From CAWARU01 sp963784575 (GTDB taxonomy: Bacteria; Pseudomonadota; Gammaproteobacteria; UBA6186; Azoamicaceae), in NCBI GenBank assembly GCA_963784575.1, contig CAWARU010000001.1, forward strand, positions 1,612,001 to 1,676,000: a stretch of 64,000 bases of DNA. Direction: 5' to 3'. Below the pieces are notes generated by a model. That model saw only the letters and a program-made list of their open reading frames with translations. It was not told the DNA's origin and did not search any database. Made by a program: the position numbers and the translations under genes. Below, in pieces: positions 8,920 to 17,432 of the stretch. Each line of letters begins with the position of its first letter. The stretch's first letter is position 1.

Positions 8920-9207
8920 TGATACCGATATAAGATAGCGTAAATATGAATTTTTAAACAATATCTCTATGAATGATTTTCCTATGGATGTTCTGCCTGA
9001 ATAATGCTATCTGCAGAATTAAGGCCGGACGTTAATTTCCTTTTTCAGTATTTTTACGGAATATTCTTTGAGTGAATTCTTCCCTATTATATGAACTGTA
9101 GTAAATACTTGCTTAATTGAATGTCGAAGGCGTCTCAGAAAAGCGTACAGCGATGTCTCAATTAAGAGTGAGCGAATGTTCAACTTAGACATAAGGAGGA
9201 ATTAGTT

Positions 9208-9579
9208 ATGACTTTATTAACACGACTGAAAAATGCGTTAAAAGGATGGTGGAAGCAATTGAAAAAGGCACTAGGGTTTCGCCCTTCAATTGCAGAAACT
9301 TTTAGACACGCTGGTAGGGAGATCATTGATACAGTTAAGGAAGGCGGTAAAAAGATTGCCGACACATCGAAGCATACTCTTAATAAATTAGGTGGCACCT
9401 TGGAGGTAACTGTGGAAGAATTAGCAGATACTCTTTCAGAAGAGAGTCCGCGACTTTTCGACTCTTACTCTCCAAGAGATGAAATAAGAACCTTATTCTT
9501 ATCACTCAGTAAGGCAGCACATGATGCTACCAAACAAGAGAGAGAACATAAGGCGCCACCAAAGCCGCGTTATCGTTAA
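9208..9579 (+). CDS. small basic amphipathic hypothetical protein
   Basis: A 123-aa ORF with a very good ribosome-binding site (AAGGAGG about 10 nt before ATG). The first 25 residues (LLTRLKNALKGWWKQLKKAL) form a basic amphipathic helix with a Trp pair that could contact membranes or act as an export signal. The middle is helical and charged (DTVKEGGKKIADTSKHTLNK), resembling LEA-like or apolipoprotein-like repeats. There is no hydrophobic span or recognised domain. It is transcribed alone, and a hairpin at 9631-9661 could end its transcript. Confidence 0.6.
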   Translation: MTLLTRLKNALKGWWKQLKKALGFRPSIAETFRHAGREIIDTVKEGGKKIADTSKHTLNKLGGTLEVTVEELADTLSEESPRLFDSYSPRDEIRTLFLSLSKAAHDATKQEREHKAPPKPRYR

Positions 9580-9622
9580 AATTCTTTAGAATCGCAGTCT
9601 CCTAGAGGAATACTATAATGGT

Positions 9623-9796
9623 AATTTTTTAGCCAGGAGTTCGCAAGAATTCCTGGCTTTTAACTACGAAGTTCATGATCGATGGAAGAAAGCTGGAGTG
9701 ACTATTGAACAGGATATGCATGAAGCAGTGTTTAGCTTGACTTTTGTAGCGCTGGATCCAGATGGCCATCGTATCCGTGTTTGTATTCCAGATTAG
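9623..9796 (+). pseudogene. C-terminal remnant of a VOC/glyoxalase-like gene
   Basis: This open frame ends in FVALDPDGHRIRVCIPD followed by TAG, preceded by HDRWKKAGVTIEQ. This is the characteristic final beta-strand (LDPDGxxI) of vicinal-oxygen-chelate proteins (glyoxalase/bleomycin-resistance type). The N-terminal half and any start are missing. It is the tail of a lost gene. Confidence 0.6.
9631..9661. terminator. intrinsic terminator-like hairpin
   Basis: AGCCAGGA and TCCTGGCT form an 8-bp GC-containing stem followed by TTTT on the plus strand (and preceded by a T-run, so it may work both ways). It lies about 50 bp after the stop of the 123-aa gene. It overlaps the VOC remnant, so the dyad may be partly fortuitous. 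Confidence 0.55.
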
Positions 9797-9806
9797 AACG
9801 CGCGCC

Positions 9807-10034
9807 CTATTTTGAGCCCCAATAATAAATATTTTTATAGGGTTCTTTATAGTAGGGATCCAGAGAGTAATAATGTCTTGGCACATAGAAGTAATAGTCT
9901 GGAAAAGTGTTGTAATAACGTACGTGACGGCGTGGATATGGCGCAATGATATCATCGCAACACTGTGCTTTTGTTGGTGTTGCAATAATCATTACAATTA
10001 GTGTAATTATCGTAATCAGAATTAAGTTCCTCAT
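9807..10034 (-). CDS. small secreted Tyr-rich protein
   Basis: A 75-aa ORF with a clear Sec signal peptide (MRNLILITIITLIVMIIATPTKAQ, cleavage probably after KA). The mature part of about 50 residues is unusually rich in Tyr and Pro (RRHVRYYNTFPDYYFYVPRH) with a CC pair at its start. This suggests a periplasmic or outer-surface small protein. No family is recognised. It is transcribed towards the VOC remnant. Confidence 0.6.
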   Translation of the reverse strand: MRNLILITIITLIVMIIATPTKAQCCDDIIAPYPRRHVRYYNTFPDYYFYVPRHYYSLDPYYKEPYKNIYYWGSK

Positions 10035-10150
10035 TTTATAAATCTAGAGAATTATTCATAAAATTTCAATACATGTATAATCTCACATAATTTACAAAAA
10101 ATTAGCATATCTCGCTTCTCATTCGGCGCTAAAACTGATTTAAGATTAGT

Positions 10151-12511
10151 TTATTTACCCAAATTCAGCCAAGTTTGTATTATGCTGTCTGGATTGATTG
10201 ACAAACTTGTTATTCCCCAATCTATTAATTGTTGTGCTAAGTCTGGATAGTCGGAAGGCGCTTGTCCGCATATGCCAATGTGTTTGTTTTTTTTACGGCA
10301 AGTATCGATCACTTGCTCAAACAATTTTAACATGGCAGGATCACGTTCATCAAATTCAGAAGCGATTATCTCTGAATCGCGATCGATTCCGAGCGTTAAT
10401 TGTGTTAAATCATTTGAGCCAATAGAAAATCCGTCAAAATATTCGAGGAATGCATTTGCCAGTATAACATTGGAAGGGATTTCACACATCATCCATATGG
10501 CTAATCCATCTTGCCCTCTTTTCAAACCAAATTTATCTAATAAATAGACAACTTTCTTAGCCTCCTGTAATGTTCTGACAAAGGGGATCATAATATTGAT
10601 GTTCAAAAGACCCATTTTTTCTCGTACCCTCTTTACAGCTCGGCATTCTAATTCAAAACAATCACTGAATTCTTTTCTAACATATCGTGATGCGCCTCTA
10701 AACCCGAGCATAGGATTTGCTTCCTTAGGTTCGTATTCTTCTCCCCCTAAAAGATTTGCATATTCATTGCTCTTGAAATCAGAGAACCGGACAATGACAA
10801 TTTTTGGCCAAAATGCTGCTGCAATGGTTGCGATTCCCTCGCTCAATCTATCGACATAAAAACTAACGGGATCAGGATAAGCTGCGGTCAGATCTGCAAT
10901 TTGCTGTCTCAGTTCTCTGGGTAGAGATGAAAATTCCAAGCAAGCTTTTGGATGGATATTTATCATTTGGGCAATAATGAACTCTAGACGTGCCAGGCCA
11001 ACACCGTCATTTGGCAATCGCTGTTGTTCAAAGGCCGAAGCAGGATTTCCCACATTCAATAGCAACTTTACTGGAAGTTTCGGAAGTTTATCTATCTGAT
11101 AGGATTCTTTCTCATAATTTAACATGCCTTCATATATAAACCCTTGTTCACCTTCAGCACAAGAAACAGTTATCATCTTCCCTTGTGGTATCTGCTTCGT
11201 TGCATTGCCACAACCAATCACAGTCGGTAATCCCAATTCACGTGCAACAATTGCAGCGTGGCAAGTACGACCACCACGATCGGTGACAATTGCAGAAGCT
11301 AGTTTCATGATGGGCTCCCAGTCAGGATCTGTCATTTCAGCAACCAGTATGTCGCCAACTTTGACTTGATCCAATTCATGAATACTGTGCACAACCCTGG
11401 CTCGGCCATTCGCTATTTTTTGGCCAATACTCTTGCCCTCTGCAATCACTCTTCCTTTATTCTTTAAATAATATCTCTCATAGAAAAATCCTTTTGCGAA
11501 ACTTTTGACTGTTTCAGGCCTTGCTTGGATAATGTAGATCTCTTGGGTGATTCCATCCTTTGACCACTCGATATCCATTGCATGTTGGTAGTGTTTTTCT
11601 ATGGAAAGCGCTTGTCTCGAAAGCTCGATTATCTCCCTATCTTCTAAAGAATATTTATTTTTCTCTGAGGAATTAACTTCAACAAGTCTAGTCTTCTCTG
11701 ATATTTGTGCGTCAAAAATCATTTTGTGATCTTTCGATCCCAAATTCTTACGAATAATCGGATACTTATTTTGTTCCAAACTGGGTTTAAAGCTATAAAA
11801 TTCATCCGGATTCACAAGTCCTTTGACTAAAGGTTCACCCAAGCCATAAATAGAGGTAATAAAAATCACTTTATCAAAGCCCGTTTCCGTATCTATCGTG
11901 AACATGACGCCACTTGCGCCTTGTTCACTATTTATCATTTTTTGAATTCCAACCGACATTGCAGTTTTAGAATGTGAGATATTATTGATGACTCGATAGC
12001 TGATTGCACGGTTATTATACAAGGAGGCATAGACTTTTTTGATAGCGATTAAAATATCGCTCGATCCTGAAACATTTAAGAAGGAATCATGCAGCCCTGC
12101 GAAGGACACCTGGGGCAGATCCTCCGCTGTCGCCGAGGAACGTACTGCTACAGAATAGTGTGGTCCAAAGGACTGCTGAATCTCTTGAATTGCTTCCCTT
12201 ACCGCCTCTTCGATCTCTGGAGGAGTGTGCGATTGCATGATAAGACTACGAATCATTTCGCCAATCTGCTCTAACTGATTGATATTGGATATGTCCAATT
12301 TCTCTAAATGGTCATTTATTTTCTCTGCTAAATTATTATGTCTTAAGAATTCAGTATATGCAGTGGTAGTCAAGGCAAAGCCTTGCGGAATCTTAATATT
12401 ATATTTAGAAAGATCTTGAATCATCTCTCCCAAAGAAGCGTTTTTCCCCCCTACTGTGGCTAAGTCTTGGAGCTTGACCTGATTTAAATTGACAATATAA
12501 TTTTCTATCAT
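10151..12511 (-). CDS. ppsA: phosphoenolpyruvate synthase
   Basis: About 786 aa from the ATG at 12511 (MIENYIVNLNQ), close to the usual 790-residue length; the longer frame to 12622 only adds an implausible N terminus. The enzyme converts pyruvate and ATP to phosphoenolpyruvate, AMP and phosphate, feeding gluconeogenesis. The order is N-terminal ATP-grasp domain (VGGKNASLGEM, SATAEDLP), swivelling phosphohistidine domain (GGRTCHAAIVARELG, with the catalytic His) and C-terminal TIM barrel (GSNDLTQLTLGIDRDS, GICGQAPSD with the catalytic Cys). All key motifs are intact. It is divergent from the Sel1 fragment at 12562. Confidence 0.97.
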   Translation of the reverse strand: MIENYIVNLNQVKLQDLATVGGKNASLGEMIQDLSKYNIKIPQGFALTTTAYTEFLRHNNLAEKINDHLEKLDISNINQLEQIGEMIRSLIMQSHTPPEIEEAVREAIQEIQQSFGPHYSVAVRSSATAEDLPQVSFAGLHDSFLNVSGSSDILIAIKKVYASLYNNRAISYRVINNISHSKTAMSVGIQKMINSEQGASGVMFTIDTETGFDKVIFITSIYGLGEPLVKGLVNPDEFYSFKPSLEQNKYPIIRKNLGSKDHKMIFDAQISEKTRLVEVNSSEKNKYSLEDREIIELSRQALSIEKHYQHAMDIEWSKDGITQEIYIIQARPETVKSFAKGFFYERYYLKNKGRVIAEGKSIGQKIANGRARVVHSIHELDQVKVGDILVAEMTDPDWEPIMKLASAIVTDRGGRTCHAAIVARELGLPTVIGCGNATKQIPQGKMITVSCAEGEQGFIYEGMLNYEKESYQIDKLPKLPVKLLLNVGNPASAFEQQRLPNDGVGLARLEFIIAQMINIHPKACLEFSSLPRELRQQIADLTAAYPDPVSFYVDRLSEGIATIAAAFWPKIVIVRFSDFKSNEYANLLGGEEYEPKEANPMLGFRGASRYVRKEFSDCFELECRAVKRVREKMGLLNINIMIPFVRTLQEAKKVVYLLDKFGLKRGQDGLAIWMMCEIPSNVILANAFLEYFDGFSIGSNDLTQLTLGIDRDSEIIASEFDERDPAMLKLFEQVIDTCRKKNKHIGICGQAPSDYPDLAQQLIDWGITSLSINPDSIIQTWLNLGK

Positions 12512-12561
12512 ATTGATATATTTAGTCCAATATGACTTTTTCGCAAGGGTGAGTACTAATA

Positions 12562-12933
12562 ATGAGGGAAAAATCTGTCGAATTCTATACCATGGCAGCA
12601 GAACAGGGCCTGGCGGAGGCACAACTCAGTTTGGCGGTTCACTATTATGCGGGTAAGGGTGTAGAAACGGATTTAAAATGGGCTTTTAAACTAACGAAAA
12701 AAGCTGCAAAGCTTGGTCTGATGGATGCAGAGTTTAGGCTTGCCTTAATGCTCAACATGGGGATAGGGGTTAATAGAAAACCAGAAAAAGCGGTAATATG
12801 GTTCCAAATTGCAGCGGCTAAAGAACATGAACGCGAAAATTTTATTATTTTTTATGAAAACTTTCTCCATGAAGGTTTTTCTGGTACAAATGGCTGGCTA
12901 GTCCTTTCTGTAGGACTGCCAGCTTCTTCTTGA
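12562..12933 (+). CDS. short Sel1-repeat protein, probably truncated
   Basis: This 123-aa ORF holds about two and a half Sel1-type repeats (AAEQGLAEAQLSLAVHYYAG, AAKLGLMDAEFRLALMLNMG). Sel1 repeats are helical protein-protein interaction modules. It begins in the middle of a repeat with a stop just upstream. The last 30 residues lose the repeat pattern where it runs over the 3' end of the convergent gene at 12852-14393 (82-bp overlap). It is probably the remnant of a longer Sel1 gene, although a short functional protein cannot be excluded. Confidence 0.55.
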   Translation: MREKSVEFYTMAAEQGLAEAQLSLAVHYYAGKGVETDLKWAFKLTKKAAKLGLMDAEFRLALMLNMGIGVNRKPEKAVIWFQIAAAKEHERENFIIFYENFLHEGFSGTNGWLVLSVGLPASS

Positions 12934-14393
12934 AGATTGCCTAAAATTTTACTGGTTAAATTCTCTTCCTCAAGCGGAATTTCAACATATATTTCTAATT
13001 TATTGGGTAAAGGATCTTCTTTCTTTTTTTTACATAAACGTAATTTTTCTACTTTTTCTTTTGGAACATCTCCATCTCTCAAATCTTCGGGGATTAGTTT
13101 TTTTATTCCTTTATATAAATACTGAAATTCTAGATCTCCGTCTGTGATTAGCTTAAATTTTTTGCCCATAGCTAATTCTTCAGGTATCTCATATCGCAAA
13201 AAACTATCTTTAGTAATATTTTCAATTTCATCCTTAGTTGCCTGAAAAATTAAAACATTATTGAAATGATCAGCTAATGTAGCTTCGTTTAAATATTGAA
13301 TTATTGCTTTTAAATCTGCTAAATACACACCAATATCAAATATGTTTTTTTCAATTGCCTGTTGAATGTTCACAAGATTTGTATGACAACTGCGTAAAAA
13401 ATCACATTTTTCTTTCCATATCTTTCTCTCAGACTCTCTTAATTTGCTAGAAAAATCACACTCTGTTAGTACACGTAGGCGTTGGATACTCATTTTTTTT
13501 GCTTCCAAAATTGTATCTAGAATATTGCACGCACGATTAACTCGGTCTTCAATCCTTGTACATTTTTCTATTCTATCAGTACCTTTTTTTCGAATTTCTT
13601 CTTCAATTTTTTGAATTTCCTTGTCTTTAACGCTAGTTAGTTTTACAGGATTGATCAATGCTATTTCCGAATAAGGAGTTTTTGTAAAATAAAGTGGTAC
13701 CGGGTCCCCTTTTTCCCCCTTGTTTAATTGATCTAAAATAGATGATAGTTCAGCTATAGATTTCATCTCAGGGGTTTTTTTGTAGCCTCGTGCAACCATA
13801 TTAATATGAATATCTAATTTAGAAAGTTCGGAAAAAAAGGATAAAACTGTATTTGCTTCAGCTAAATCGTGCAATTTTAATCCTGCATCAAGTATGGTTT
13901 TTTTAAATTGAGATTTATTCTTAAATCTAATTGTAATATTTAGTTCCCTGCCATATCCTATCTCTGATATGTAACTATCCCCATAGGTGGTGTGAAAACT
14001 ACTTAAAGATCTTCTGGTATCAACTAAATAAATTGATGCTTCTGAGCTTATAAAAGCTTCATTCTGTTTATACTTATAAATATACTCTCTTTCATAAAAA
14101 TACAATACAACAATAGAATCCTCGTTCAAATAACTCCTATCAGTTTCAAGACCACTGTGTACCGCTACCTTTACAAAATTGGTAGGAACGGTGGCTTTCA
14201 TATTCATAGAAATATGAGTTCTACTATGGCTTGAATTGACAATTAATGCCTGGGTCATAGTAGATTCCTTACAATTAATACGTAAGCTTTCAATTTCTTT
14301 ATGCTGAAGAGCACTGTTCGAAGTTTGTTTCCACTTTATACTATTAAAACCATCGCCAAGTGAAGGCACAATAGAATCTTTAATTGCTGACAT
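12852..14393 (-). CDS. 513-aa hypothetical protein, effector-like
   Basis: Residues about 1-180 are beta-rich and contain YGDSYISEIGYGRELNITIR, which resembles, only weakly, the glycine-containing core strand of MACPF/SNTX-type pore-forming proteins. Residues about 240-360 are helical and charged (coiled-coil-like). The C-terminal 60 residues are Lys/Glu/Pro-rich and disordered. There is no signal peptide. The start MSAIKDSIVPSLGDG lies after a gap of about 190 bp downstream of the photolyase gene. It could be a secreted effector or cytolysin-like protein; the assignment stays open. Confidence 0.6.
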   Translation of the reverse strand: MSAIKDSIVPSLGDGFNSIKWKQTSNSALQHKEIESLRINCKESTMTQALIVNSSHSRTHISMNMKATVPTNFVKVAVHSGLETDRSYLNEDSIVVLYFYEREYIYKYKQNEAFISSEASIYLVDTRRSLSSFHTTYGDSYISEIGYGRELNITIRFKNKSQFKKTILDAGLKLHDLAEANTVLSFFSELSKLDIHINMVARGYKKTPEMKSIAELSSILDQLNKGEKGDPVPLYFTKTPYSEIALINPVKLTSVKDKEIQKIEEEIRKKGTDRIEKCTRIEDRVNRACNILDTILEAKKMSIQRLRVLTECDFSSKLRESERKIWKEKCDFLRSCHTNLVNIQQAIEKNIFDIGVYLADLKAIIQYLNEATLADHFNNVLIFQATKDEIENITKDSFLRYEIPEELAMGKKFKLITDGDLEFQYLYKGIKKLIPEDLRDGDVPKEKVEKLRLCKKKKEDPLPNKLEIYVEIPLEEENLTSKILGNLQEEAGSPTERTSQPFVPEKPSWRKFS

Positions 14394-14585
14394 AGAAACC
14401 TCTGAAATATTTAGGTGTTACCTTTGCTTGGAATAATACCACACTTAGGGCGGAATAAGTGTAAAATGATAATACTTACTCATTCGTCATTTAGCTAACA
14501 ATGATAATGCAAAGCTATCAGCTGTGGGAAGATTGCTACATCAGCGGATAAATTGATGTGATCACTCACCTTTTCACATCTAATC

Positions 14586-16001
14586 TCAAGATTTGGTTAT
14601 TTTTACTTTAAATAGCTCTAACGCTAATTTTCTTTGTTTTTCATGTATTACTATAGGAAAGGCGTAGTTCTTTCCTAAAACTACTTGTGCTTCTTTTAAT
14701 ATATGTGAAGGTGCAGTCCAAGGATTGTGAATATATTGATTAGGCAATTTTGAGAGTTCCGGGACCCACTGACGAACGTAAATTCCTTTGGGATCGAATT
14801 TTTTACCCTGCGTTACAGGGTTAAAAATCCGAAAATAAGGAGAAGCATCAACACCTGTACCTGCTACCCATTGCCAATTGACGGAGTTGCTCGCAAGATC
14901 AGCATCGACTAAAGTATCCATAAACCAATTTGCACCGATCTTCCAATGGATGAAGAGATCTTTCGTTAAAAAAGAAGCGACGATCATGCGTACTCTGTTG
15001 TGCATATATCCTGTGTGCCAGAGTTGTCTCATGCCGGCATCAATAATAGGGTATCCCGTCTTGCCTTGCTGCCATTTTTTGAGCATCGATTTATTTTTTT
15101 GCCACGAGAAATTATTGAATTTCTGGTTGATATTCTGAGTGGCAAGCTTCGGAAAATGATATAACAGATATGCTGAAAATTCTCTCCAGCCTAACTCGAG
15201 AATTAATTTTTCGGCAGATCCTTTGAATTCGAATTCTGTCTTCTTTACCTCCTGCCAAACTTTTAAAGGGCTAATTTCTCCAAAACGTAGATGTGGTGAT
15301 AGAAGAGAAGTCACATCCTCTGCTGGAAAATCTCTAAATTTTGCATAATTCACTAATTTTTTATTGATGAATGATTTTAATTTTTTTAATGCATTCAATT
15401 CACCAGGATGAAACATTTCTTGTATGCCTCCGGACCAATCCGGGTTTTTGGGCAATAATTCAAGTGAGTCTAATTGCTTGTTGGCTCTATAGGGTGCACC
15501 CTTGAGCTTGGGCATTGGTAGTGTATGTAATCTTTGCGGCATAACTTTCTGGCACGCTTTCCAGTATTGAGAGAATACTTTGTAAGGAGCTCCTTTATTA
15601 TTCTTAATCGAATCTGGATCATATAGGAGATTGCCACAAAAACTTTGCGTTTCTATTCCAGCAGAATTTAACTTGCGTGCAATTATTATATCTTGTTTTA
15701 AAATCCGTGGTTCGTAACTACGATTCCAGAAAACTGCATCAGCTTTGTGTTTTTTTGCTAATTCGAGTAATACCTTATTTGTATGTCCCTGCAGTATGAC
15801 AAAATGTATATTTTTTTCTTTAAAACACTCTTGCATGGCTTTAAGACTATGATGTAACCACCAACGCGATGCACCGCCCAACAAATAGAGAGAGGGATCA
15901 TATATGTAAACTGGAATAATGCCACTATTTTTCTTTGCTGCATAATAAAGAGCAGGATTATCCATTAATCGAAAGTCTTGTCTAAACCAAACAATGTTCA
16001 T
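14586..16001 (-). CDS. phrB: class I CPD photolyase
   Basis: This 471-aa protein has the standard length of class I deoxyribodipyrimidine photolyases, which use FADH- and light to split cyclobutane pyrimidine dimers. The N-terminal photolyase alpha/beta domain begins MNIVWFRQDFRLMDNPAL. The C-terminal FAD-binding domain carries LGWREFSAYLLYHFP, GYPIIDAGMRQLWHTGYMHN and the family signature WQWVAGTGVDASPYFRIFNP. It looks intact. The neighbouring genes are unrelated. Confidence 0.96.
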   Translation of the reverse strand: MNIVWFRQDFRLMDNPALYYAAKKNSGIIPVYIYDPSLYLLGGASRWWLHHSLKAMQECFKEKNIHFVILQGHTNKVLLELAKKHKADAVFWNRSYEPRILKQDIIIARKLNSAGIETQSFCGNLLYDPDSIKNNKGAPYKVFSQYWKACQKVMPQRLHTLPMPKLKGAPYRANKQLDSLELLPKNPDWSGGIQEMFHPGELNALKKLKSFINKKLVNYAKFRDFPAEDVTSLLSPHLRFGEISPLKVWQEVKKTEFEFKGSAEKLILELGWREFSAYLLYHFPKLATQNINQKFNNFSWQKNKSMLKKWQQGKTGYPIIDAGMRQLWHTGYMHNRVRMIVASFLTKDLFIHWKIGANWFMDTLVDADLASNSVNWQWVAGTGVDASPYFRIFNPVTQGKKFDPKGIYVRQWVPELSKLPNQYIHNPWTAPSHILKEAQVVLGKNYAFPIVIHEKQRKLALELFKVKITKS

Positions 16002-16056
16002 AAAAAAGATTATATAGAATTACTATATTTTTGTCATCATAGATAGGATAAAGAGT

Positions 16057-16237
16057 ATGAGTGCTATTGTTGGAACGGCAGATCCCACAACATTAGTTCC
16101 TGATGTCAAAAAAAGCTTTTAGCGAATTTGATGAAAAATGTAAAATTGAATACAAGGCAGTTCAGGATATCGTTTCTGAACGAATTTCAAAGTATTCGAG
16201 TTCAATCGCGAATTGTAATAGATTTCCACTCCATTAA
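16057..16237 (+). pseudogene. short gene broken by a poly-A slip
   Basis: ATG at 16057 opens MSAIVGTADPTTLVPDVKK and then stops at 16120-16122. Seven A residues at 16108-16114 immediately precede the break. Removing one A lets the frame continue as AFSEFDEKCKIEYKAVQDIV ... and end at 16235-16237, giving about 60 codons. The continuation is hydrophilic and helical, as in coding sequence. No family is recognised. The 16238-16410 stretch beyond it holds only weak ORFs on either strand. Confidence 0.5.
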
Positions 16238-16411
16238 CCTTGGCAACATCCCTCACATTTTTCAAAAATTCAGAACAGAATACATTCGCGTTGAATGTCC
16301 GATCGAAATCTACACTCTTAAGGTCAGATTCCATTTGCTAATGCTTTTATTAAATTTGACAAATCCCCTTCTTTTGCTGGCCTCAAGTTAATAACATGAG
16401 CATGGTAGCTA

Positions 16412-16481
16412 ACAATAATGTATTTTTACAAGATTTATAAGGATACCATCTATTGACACACTAGTATATTTACATTATTGT
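16412..16481. promoter_or_regulatory. XRE-gene promoter with an 11-bp inverted repeat
   Basis: TTGACA at 16453-16458 and TATTGT at 16476-16481, 17 bp apart, form a good sigma-70 promoter for the XRE gene at 16533. The arms ACAATAATGTA (16412-16422) and TACATTATTGT (16471-16481) are perfectly complementary, and the right arm covers the -10 box. This suggests an autoregulatory operator pair with looping. Confidence 0.55.
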
Positions 16482-16532
16482 TGATAACAACCTATTGCAG
16501 TTATTGAAATTAAAATCTAAAGAAAGGCAAAC

Positions 16533-17001
16533 ATGGCTCAATTAGTAAATTTTCTAAAACAGAAAATGGAGCAAGAAGGCATCACTGCTTATGCTCTGGA
16601 AAAACGCGCAGGTTTGAAACCAAGTGCAGTTAACAATATTATTTATGGAAAATCCAAGAATCCAAGTATTACTGTACTTAAAGCAATTTCGAGAGCATTA
16701 AACTGTACTGTTGCGGATTTAATTGGAGAGGAGCCAGATCACCAAATTGACTCTGGTGAATCAACTTTGCATTCCTCGGGAGATTTCACCAACCATGAAC
16801 TTTATATCATCAGTCTATTGACTTTCAGTTCAATACTCAAGAAAAGGCAGATTCTGGCTTTCAAAAGAGAAAATAATCAACTGTGTAGATGAAATCTATC
16901 TTTTTTCTGTTAAGAAAGACTTTAAAAATACAGTAGATGATCATTTTGTTGAATGGATTTTAGATAAAATAACAAATAATCCCAAAAAAGGAAACAAATA
17001 A
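16533..17001 (+). pseudogene. XRE-family regulator with a C-terminal frameshift
   Basis: The N-terminal 65 residues are a Cro/CI-type helix-turn-helix (ITAYALEKRAGLKPSAVNNI, TVLKAISRALNCTVADLIG). The annotated frame ends at 16892 after KRENNQLCR. Adding one A in the AAAA run near 16870 continues it as KIINCVDEIYLFSVKK ... FVEWILDKITNNPKKGNK to a stop at 17001, giving a protein of about 156 residues with a plausible C-terminal dimerisation region. The shortened 119-aa form still keeps a complete HTH and may bind DNA. A promoter with a perfect inverted repeat lies upstream. Confidence 0.65.
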
Positions 17002-17032
17002 GTCAACATTGCCAGGAAGGCGATTGAATTTC

Positions 17033-17347
17033 ATGAATTTTATAGACCGAATTCGTCAATTAGGCAGCAAAACTATTTACAGACTTCTCTCAACTGATGG
17101 GTTCGTTTTATTTGCGAGGAGCATAGTGGTAGTTCTTGCAACCATAACTTCCATTTTAGGCTTCACCATCTATATTTTTTATTGCAATTCAACTCAAAGA
17201 GAACTCCATGTTGCTTCCATTGGCATTGACAATGTCTTTGATGAAATTTTCACTGAGTCCAATCGATTGATGGTGTACATAGGCAAGCAAATAGTGCATT
17301 CAGGCGGCAAAGACTTAACCTATATAAATGATCTGCAGTTAATTTGA
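17033..17347 (+). pseudogene. truncated membrane sensor-like protein
   Basis: About 104 aa from the ATG at 17033. A membrane anchor (FARSIVVVLATITSILGFTIYIFY) follows a basic N terminus and is followed by an extracytoplasmic start of a sensor-like domain (ASIGIDNVFDEIFTESNRL). It stops abruptly after TYINDLQLI, far too early for a histidine kinase or diguanylate cyclase, and the MFS gene begins 85 bp later. It is most likely the 5' remnant of a larger sensory gene. No catalytic domain remains. Confidence 0.45.
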
Positions 17348-17432
17348 GCGATGGACTTTTTGAAAGCTTCGAGTCAACAAGAATATAGAAGATTGAAACC
17401 AGAACAGTCTCAAACAATGTGAGTTATCTCAA

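Noticed and set aside
9629..9985. 118-codon minus-strand ORF overlapping the small secreted protein
   Set aside because: It is a shifted-frame shadow of the 75-aa signal-peptide protein and of the VOC remnant.
10198..12274. Several plus-strand ORFs inside ppsA
   Set aside because: These are antisense shadows of a well-conserved enzyme gene.
16119..16391. Two opposing ORFs of 71 and 87 codons
   Set aside because: They overlap each other and the poly-A-slipped remnant. The minus-strand one (ESDLKSVDFDRTFNANVF) has some protein-like character, but there is no start signal or family match.
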